11,377 bases of DNA from contig CAMLEQ010000087.1 in the NCBI GenBank assembly GCA_946479015.1, positions 1 through 11,377 on the forward strand. Direction: 5' to 3'. This DNA comes from an uncultured Gemmatimonadota bacterium (GTDB lineage: Bacteria; Gemmatimonadota; Gemmatimonadetes; Gemmatimonadales; Gemmatimonadaceae). The stretch's first letter is position 1. Every line of letters starts with the position of its first letter. Below the pieces are notes generated by a model. The model was not told the origin of the DNA. It did no database searches and saw nothing but the letters and a program-made list of their open reading frames with translations. Position numbers and translations under genes: made by a program. Positions 7,017 through 11,377 of the stretch are shown one piece after another.

Positions 7017-8093
7017 ATGACGTTCGACGCGGCACTCGATCCGATCGGGGAGTGGATCGCGGAGGGCGTGATCGCGCGCGCGGCGGCCACGGTGCTGCAC
7101 CACGGATCGGTGGCTGCCGAGCGATGCTGGGGTGATGCCGACGATGGCCGACCGCTCGATGGCCACACGCTCTTTCCCTTCGCGTCGCTCACCAAGCCCT
7201 CGCTCGCGACGGCGATCCTGCGGCTCGTGGAGCGCGGCGAGCTGACGCTCGACTACCCGCTCGGCCGGGCGCTCCCGGCCGCGCCCCCCGCCATGCGCGC
7301 GATCACCATCGCGCAGCTCCTCACGCACGTGTCGGGATTCCCCGAGCACGTGCCTGGCGTGACCGCGCTGGAGGCGGCACGCGCGCCCGTCGGGGCGTAC
7401 GTGGACGCGGCGCTCCGGGGTGGACTCGAGTTCGCGCCCGGGACGCGCGTGCTGTACAGCAACGCGGGGTTCCAGGTGCTCGGCGCGATGGTGGAGCGCG
7501 CGACGGGCGTGCCGGTGGCGGACCTGCTCGAGCGCGAGACGTTCGAGCCGCTCGGCATGCGCGGCGCGACACTGCGGCCGCTGGCGCGTCCCGGCGCGCG
7601 GACGGCACGCGTGGAGCTCGGCGCGCGCGCGAGCGATCCGCGCACGGCCATCTACAACTCCCCGTACTTCAAGCGTCTCGCGCGGGCCGATGGCGGGTTG
7701 TTCGCGACGCCGCGCGATGTCGCGCGGCTCCTGGAGATCTACCGCCTGGCGGGTGACGGCGCGCTCGGCGCCGCGACCGCCCGCGCCGCCGTCACGAGCC
7801 ACACGCACGGCATCCCGGGGCGGTACGGGCCGTACGAGTGGGCGAGCTGCGACTTCGGGTGGAGCTGGGAGATCCGGAACGGGAAGTCTCCCCACCCCAC
7901 CGGCTCGCGCACGTCGCCGCGCACCTTCGGGCACATCGGCGGGTCGGGGGTGCTCGCGTTCTGCGATCCCGACCGGCGCCTGACGGTGGTGATCCACACC
8001 TGCCGCGCCTTCGCCGATGGCTGGGCCGCCGAGCGCCCCTACCTCACGCGCCTGGCGAGCGCGCTGGTGGACGCCGCGGAGCGCATGGGCTGA
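7017..8093 (+). CDS. Serine hydrolase, class C beta-lactamase family (PF00144-type)
   Basis: This 358-residue protein carries the three active-site motifs of the penicillin-binding-protein/class C beta-lactamase fold. They are S-x-x-K as SLTK (S57, K60) in FPFASLTKP, Y-x-N as YSN (147-149), and H-x-G as HIG (306-308) in FGHIGGSG. Family members include beta-lactamases, DD-peptidases, D-aminopeptidases and carboxylesterases; the substrate cannot be told from the motifs. No signal peptide or membrane helix is present with this start, so a cytoplasmic esterase or amidase is more likely than a periplasmic beta-lactamase. The start is uncertain. ATG 7017 lacks a clear ribosome site, and GTG 6966 would add 17 residues, also without a signal sequence. 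The gene is divergent from the export operon and lies 134 bases before the dehydratase gene. It may be a passenger in the locus, or it could act on an acyl or amide group of the glycan (inference only). Confidence 0.85.
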   Translation: MTFDAALDPIGEWIAEGVIARAAATVLHHGSVAAERCWGDADDGRPLDGHTLFPFASLTKPSLATAILRLVERGELTLDYPLGRALPAAPPAMRAITIAQLLTHVSGFPEHVPGVTALEAARAPVGAYVDAALRGGLEFAPGTRVLYSNAGFQVLGAMVERATGVPVADLLERETFEPLGMRGATLRPLARPGARTARVELGARASDPRTAIYNSPYFKRLARADGGLFATPRDVARLLEIYRLAGDGALGAATARAAVTSHTHGIPGRYGPYEWASCDFGWSWEIRNGKSPHPTGSRTSPRTFGHIGGSGVLAFCDPDRRLTVVIHTCRAFADGWAAERPYLTRLASALVDAAERMG

Positions 8094-8107
8094 CCGCCGC
8101 TCGCCGC

Positions 8108-8169
8108 GATCACGGCGCGGCCACGACAATGTGACGGAAGTGTCACGTCGGCTTCACGCTGCGTTCACG
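8108..8169 (+). repeat. Six-unit 11-bp-period direct repeat, Pho-box-like operator array
   Basis: Heptamers begin at 8108 (GATCACG), 8119 (GGCCACG), 8130 (TGTGACG), 8141 (TGTCACG), 8152 (CTTCACG) and 8163 (GTTCACG). Each start is exactly 11 bases after the previous one. CACG is kept in five of six units (GACG in the other), and the last three read YTCACG or GTCACG. PhoB/OmpR-family response regulators bind head-to-tail to direct repeats at 11-base spacing. The core here resembles the E. coli pho box (CTGTCAY) and the Streptomyces PhoP unit (GTTCACC). Orientation is toward the dehydratase gene. The first two units are the weakest and may be chance matches in GC-rich DNA. Which regulator binds is unknown; none is encoded in the window. 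Confidence 0.55.
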
Positions 8170-8179
8170 AAGTCCGGCG

Positions 8180-8185
8180 TAGTCT
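8180..8185 (+). promoter_or_regulatory. Possible activator-dependent -10 element
   Basis: TAGTCT keeps the key T-A----T positions of a -10 box but matches only three of six bases. It begins 10 bases after the last repeat unit, about where the -10 lies relative to pho boxes in activated promoters. There is no -35 box other than the repeat itself. The leader would be about 35 bases. Confidence 0.3.
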
Positions 8186-8211
8186 GCCTCTGCAACCGGC
8201 CACGGCCTACC

Positions 8212-8216
8212 GGAGG
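8212..8216 (+). promoter_or_regulatory. Ribosome binding site of the dehydratase gene
   Basis: GGAGG lies 11 bases before GTG 8228 and 14 before the adjacent ATG 8231. Both distances are long. The spacing favours GTG slightly. Confidence 0.5.
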
Positions 8217-8227
8217 CAGCGACCACC

Positions 8228-10192
8228 GTGATGCTTCGCAATCGTCATCTCCTCGCGCTCGACGCCCTGCTGCTCCCGCTCACGCCGCTCGTCGCCTACC
8301 TGATCCGCTTCGACGGGTTCGACTGGGGGGCGCGGGGAGTGCACGATGCGCTGCGATACGCGGCGCTCTCCGTTCCACTGAAGCTCGCGATCTATTTCGC
8401 CGACGGACTCTACCGCCGGCTCTGGCGCTTCACCGACAGCACCGATGCCGCGCAGCTCGTGCGGTCCGTGGCCCTGTCGGCGGCGGCGTGCGCGCTCCTC
8501 GGGAGCGTCGCGCTGCCGGAGCTGGGGGTGCTGACGGGGCGCGTGCCGCTGTCGGTGCTGGTGCTCGATGCGTTCCTCACCGCGGCGGTGGTCATCGCGC
8601 TGCGATTCCTCGGCCGCTCCCGCGGCGCGCCGCGGCTTCCGCGGACCGGGACGCGGCGGCGCGTGCTCATCGCCGGCGCCGGCGCGGCGGGGGAGATGAT
8701 CGTGCACGAGCTGCGCGAGAATCCGGCGCTGGGGCTCGTGCCCATCGGCTTCGTGGATGATGACCGGCGGAAGCACCGCCATCGCCTGTGCGCGCTCCCC
8801 GTGTTCGGCTCGCTCTCCGAGATCCCGGACCTCGTGGCGCAGCACGGCGTGGAGGAGATCATCATCGCCATGCCCAGGGCGCCGGGGACCGTCGTGCGGC
8901 AGGTGGTGCGCGCGGCGGGCGATGCCGGCGTCCCCACGCGCATCGTCCCCGCGATGTTCGAGATCCTCGCCGGGCGCGTCGGGGTGTCGAGCCTGCGCGC
9001 GGTGCGCATCGAGGATCTGCTGCGGCGCACGCCGGTGGAGACCGATCTCGGCCCGGTGAGCGCGCTGGTGCGCGGCCACACGGTGCTCGTCACCGGCGCC
9101 GGCGGCTCCATCGGGAGCGAGCTGTGTCGGCAGCTCGCGCGGCTCGAGCCCGCGCGGCTGGTGCTGCTCGGCCACGGGGAGAACTCGATCTTCGAGATCC
9201 AGCAGGAGCTGCGCGCGCGCCACCCGGCGCTCGCGCTCACGCCGGCGATCGCCGACGTGCGCGATGGCGACCGGATCATGGCGCTGTTCGCGCGCTACCG
9301 CCCGACCGTGGTGTTCCACGCGGCGGCGCACAAGCACGTGCCGCTCATGGAGGACAACGTGGTCGAGGCGGTGACCACGAACGTGCGCGGCACCCGGAAC
9401 GTGGTGGATGCGGCGGCGGCGTGCGGCGTCGGCCAGCTCGTGATGATCTCGACCGACAAGGCGGTGCACCCGTCGAGCGTGATGGGCGCGACGAAGCGCG
9501 CGGCGGAGCTGGTGGTGCAGCAGGCGGCGGCGCGCGGGCGGCGATTCATGGCGGTGCGCTTCGGCAACGTCCTCGGCAGCCGCGGGAGCGTGGTGCCGAT
9601 CTTCCTCCGGCAGATCCGCGCCGGCGGCCCCGTGACGATCACGCACCCGGAGATGCGCCGCTACTTCATGACCATTCCCGAGGCGGTGCAGCTGGTGCTC
9701 CAGGCGGGCGCGCTCGGACACGGCGGCGAGGTGTTCGTGCTCGACATGGGCGATCCGGTGCGGATCGTGGATCTCGCCTCGGACCTCATCCGTCTCTCCG
9801 GACTCGAGGTGGGCGCCGACGTGGACATCGAGTTCGTCGGGATGCGTCCCGGCGAGAAGCTCGTGGAGGAGGTGTTCTTCGACGGCGAGCACGCCTCGCC
9901 CACGCACCACCCGAAGGTGCTGCGGGCGCGGAACGTCACCCCCGCCGACGCGGTGATGCGCGCCGTGGATGCGCTGCTCGATGCGGCGGCGGAGGGGTGC
10001 TCCGACGAGGTGCTGCGCGGGCTGCTCCAGGAGGTCGCCCCCGACTTCGTGCCCGGCGGACAGGTGCCGGAGGCGGAGCGCGCGGTGGCCTTCACGCCGG
10101 TGGCGCTCGCCGACCGCGCGCCGGGACGCGGTGTTGCCGCGCCGCCGTACCCGCTCCGCTCCACCACGGAAAAGATGGCCACGCCGGGCTGA
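8228..10192 (+). CDS. UDP-sugar 4,6-dehydratase, long CapD/WbpM/PglF type
   Basis: This 654-residue protein (from GTG 8228; 653 from ATG 8231) begins with about four membrane helices (roughly 5-25, 43-60, 78-98, 105-125). A first Rossmann-like domain follows (LIAGAGAAGEMI, about 147-158). The catalytic SDR domain then binds NAD through TGAGGSIGSE (289-298). HAAAHKHVPLMEDN (364-377), STDKAVHPSSVMGATK (408-423), RFGNVLGSRGSV and GMRPGEKLVEE are hallmarks of the CapD/WbpM/PglF group, which converts UDP-GlcNAc to the 4-keto-6-deoxy sugar. The usual YxxxK is MxxxK (M419, K423), as known for the long membrane forms; D410 and K411 are present. It should act at the inner face of the inner membrane and supply the precursor for a bacillosamine- or QuiNAc/FucNAc-type residue. 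The last 45 residues are a Pro/Ala-rich tail without recognisable motifs. The glycosyltransferase gene follows after 71 bases. Confidence 0.93.
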   Translation: MMLRNRHLLALDALLLPLTPLVAYLIRFDGFDWGARGVHDALRYAALSVPLKLAIYFADGLYRRLWRFTDSTDAAQLVRSVALSAAACALLGSVALPELGVLTGRVPLSVLVLDAFLTAAVVIALRFLGRSRGAPRLPRTGTRRRVLIAGAGAAGEMIVHELRENPALGLVPIGFVDDDRRKHRHRLCALPVFGSLSEIPDLVAQHGVEEIIIAMPRAPGTVVRQVVRAAGDAGVPTRIVPAMFEILAGRVGVSSLRAVRIEDLLRRTPVETDLGPVSALVRGHTVLVTGAGGSIGSELCRQLARLEPARLVLLGHGENSIFEIQQELRARHPALALTPAIADVRDGDRIMALFARYRPTVVFHAAAHKHVPLMEDNVVEAVTTNVRGTRNVVDAAAACGVGQLVMISTDKAVHPSSVMGATKRAAELVVQQAAARGRRFMAVRFGNVLGSRGSVVPIFLRQIRAGGPVTITHPEMRRYFMTIPEAVQLVLQAGALGHGGEVFVLDMGDPVRIVDLASDLIRLSGLEVGADVDIEFVGMRPGEKLVEEVFFDGEHASPTHHPKVLRARNVTPADAVMRAVDALLDAAAEGCSDEVLRGLLQEVAPDFVPGGQVPEAERAVAFTPVALADRAPGRGVAAPPYPLRSTTEKMATPG

Positions 10193-10252
10193 TCCCCCGC
10201 GCGTCGCACGGATCATCGCTCGTCCGTCCCGTCGCACTGGCTCTAGCGCACC

Positions 10253-10257
10253 GGAGG
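10253..10257 (+). promoter_or_regulatory. Ribosome binding site fixing the glycosyltransferase GTG start
   Basis: GGAGG is 6 bases before GTG 10264, ideal spacing, and the protein from this GTG begins exactly at the expected first beta strand of a GT-B fold. The 71-base gap before it shows no terminator or clear promoter, so co-transcription with the dehydratase gene is likely. Confidence 0.6.
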
Positions 10258-10263
10258 GAGACC

Positions 10264-11377
10264 GTGAGAATCGTGTACATCGTCACCAGATCGGACACCG
10301 TGGGCGGCGTCCAGGTGCACGTGCGGGATCTCGCGCTCGCGCTGCGCGATCGCGGGCACGAGGCCACCGTGATCGCGGGGCATCGCGGCGTGTTCACGGA
10401 GGAGCTGGGCGACCGTGGCGTCGCCTTCCGGTCGCTCCCGCACCTGGGGCGCGCGCTCCGCGCCTCGGACGACGCGCGCGCGCTCACCGAGATCCGCGCC
10501 GCGCTCGCGGAGCTCGAGCCCGACCTCGTGTCGACGCACGCGGCGAAGGCCGGATGCCTCGGGCGCATCGCCGCGCGCTCCCTCGGCATCCCCGCCATCT
10601 TCACCGCCCACGGGTGGTCGTTCACCGACGGCATCCGCTCCAGCCGCACGCACGTGTACCGCTGGGTGGAGCGGCTCACCGCGCGCTTCGCGAAGCGCAT
10701 CATCACCGTCTCCGAGTACGACCGGCAACTCGCCGTGCAGCAGCGCGTGGCGCTGGCGCACAAGCTCGTGACGGTGCACAACGGCGTGGTCGATGTCCCG
10801 GCGGCGCTGCACGCCTCCCCCGGACGGTCGCCGGTGCGCCTGGTGATGGTGGCGCGGTTCGAGGAGCAGAAGGACCACGCGACGCTGTTCCGCGCGCTCG
10901 CCGGCCTGCGCGAGCAGCCGTGGCCCTGGCAGCTCGAGCTGATCGGGGACGGTCCGCTCTTCTCCGAGGCGGTGGCGCTGGCGCAGCAGCTCGAGATCAC
11001 CCCGCGCATCCAGTTCGTGGGCTTCCGCCGCGACGTGATGCGGCGCCTCGCGGAGGCGCAGGTGTTCCTGCTCATCACCAACTGGGAGGGATTCCCCCGG
11101 AGCATCCTCGAGGCGATGCGGGCGGGGCTCCCGGTGGTGGCGTCGGATGTCGGCGGGAACGGCGAGTCGGTGGTGCATGGCGAGACGGGCTTCCTCGTGC
11201 CGCGCGGCGACGTGTCGGCGCTCCGGACGGCGCTCGCGCGCCTGCTCGCCGATCCGGATCTGCGGGTGCGGATGGGCAGCCGCGGGCGGCGGCGCTTCGA
11301 GGAGCGGTTCACGCTCGAGCGCATGTGCGAGAAGACGTTCGCCGTGTACCGCGACGTGATGGACGCCGGCGCGGTCG
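10264..11377 (+). CDS. GT4-family glycosyltransferase, 3' end beyond window
   Basis: The frame is open from GTG 10264 to the window edge: 371 residues, near the usual 370-400 for GT4 retaining enzymes, so only the tail is missing. The N-terminal GT-B half starts with a beta strand and the glycine loop GGVQVHVRDLA (14-24), then STHAAKAGCLGRIAA (90-104) and FTAHGW (113-118). The C-terminal donor half has ARFEEQKDH (197-205; R198 and K203 are the usual phosphate contacts), LIGDGP (226-231), and the E-x7-E motif in WEGFPRSILEA (E275, E283). VVASDVGGNGESV follows. It should transfer a sugar from a nucleotide donor to a lipid-linked acceptor at the cytoplasmic membrane face. Donor and linkage cannot be predicted. 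It has no signal peptide or membrane helix. Confidence 0.92.
   Translation, partial: MRIVYIVTRSDTVGGVQVHVRDLALALRDRGHEATVIAGHRGVFTEELGDRGVAFRSLPHLGRALRASDDARALTEIRAALAELEPDLVSTHAAKAGCLGRIAARSLGIPAIFTAHGWSFTDGIRSSRTHVYRWVERLTARFAKRIITVSEYDRQLAVQQRVALAHKLVTVHNGVVDVPAALHASPGRSPVRLVMVARFEEQKDHATLFRALAGLREQPWPWQLELIGDGPLFSEAVALAQQLEITPRIQFVGFRRDVMRRLAEAQVFLLITNWEGFPRSILEAMRAGLPVVASDVGGNGESVVHGETGFLVPRGDVSALRTALARLLADPDLRVRMGSRGRRRFEERFTLERMCEKTFAVYRDVMDAGAV

Larger units (their letters stand above)
8094..8227 (+). promoter_or_regulatory. Promoter region of the dehydratase-glycosyltransferase genes
   Basis: This 134-base gap contains the 11-base-period repeat array (8108-8169), a possible -10 (8180-8185) and the ribosome site GGAGG (8212-8216). 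No T-tailed terminator for the hydrolase gene was seen. The only fold near its end is CGCCG-N6-CGGCG (8102-8117), which lacks a U-tract and overlaps the first repeat unit. Confidence 0.55.

Noticed and set aside
8102..8117. Possible terminator hairpin after the hydrolase gene
   Set aside because: The stem is only 5 pairs and there is no T-tract after it.
8130..8147. CRP-like dyad TGTGA...TCACG
   Set aside because: The half-sites are 8 bases apart where CRP needs 6, and the second ends in G. The same bases are better explained as two units of the 11-bp direct repeat.
8207..10237. Long minus-strand open frame opposite the dehydratase gene
   Set aside because: It is a low-complexity His/Arg/Glu sequence with no recognisable domain. 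The plus strand carries an intact SDR enzyme.
10203..10237. GTCGCAC present twice in the gap before the glycosyltransferase gene
   Set aside because: It is a 7-base repeat 28 bases apart in GC-rich DNA, with no symmetry or promoter context. Chance is the simplest explanation.

Overview
The window is GC-rich throughout (about 70% by eye). Its genes are long, closely packed and strongly biased to G or C at third codon positions, and several start at GTG. The gene set is that of a Gram-negative bacterium making a Wzx/Wzy-type surface polysaccharide: outer-membrane export protein, inner-membrane co-polymerase/tyrosine kinase, flippase, ligase/polymerase, sugar-nucleotide enzyme and glycosyltransferase. 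The taxon cannot be fixed from sequence alone. A Gemmatimonadota-like or other high-GC Gram-negative lineage is a guess.

Region 1 (positions 1-6693, minus strand) is one compact operon. Read in transcription order it encodes a Wza-like export protein (6693-6004), a Wzc-like chain-length regulator/tyrosine autokinase (6004-3530), a WzxC/TuaB-type flippase (3533-1989), a Wzy/WaaL-type O-antigen polymerase or ligase (1964-621), and the start of a nucleotidyltransferase-fold protein (624 to beyond position 1). Three of the four junctions overlap by 1-4 bases (TGATG, GTGA, ATGA) and the fourth is only 24 bases, so translation is probably coupled along the operon.

Region 2 (6694-7016) is a 323-base divergent intergenic region. 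It holds a local AT-rich patch, two short perfect inverted repeats and a GC-rich hairpin. It must contain the start signals of the export operon and perhaps of the divergent gene.

Region 3 (7017-11377, plus strand) carries a class C beta-lactamase-type serine hydrolase without a signal peptide, then a long CapD/WbpM-type UDP-sugar 4,6-dehydratase, then a GT4 glycosyltransferase that runs off the right edge. The 134-base gap before the dehydratase gene contains the most unusual non-coding signal in the window. It is a run of six heptamers ending mostly in CACG, spaced exactly 11 bases apart, with a possible -10 element 10 bases after the last unit. This is the layout of a PhoB/OmpR-family response-regulator promoter.

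Working together: the dehydratase would make a 4-keto-6-deoxy nucleotide sugar and the glycosyltransferase would add residues to a lipid-linked repeat unit. Wzx would flip the unit, the Wzy-like protein would polymerise or ligate it, and Wzc and Wza would control chain length and export. No priming phosphoglycosyl transferase and no Wzb phosphatase lie in the window, so the locus probably continues on both sides. I found no RNA genes, CRISPR, insertion sequences or prophage. Apart from the regulatory array, the window looks like a recognisable exopolysaccharide locus, not a new kind of system.
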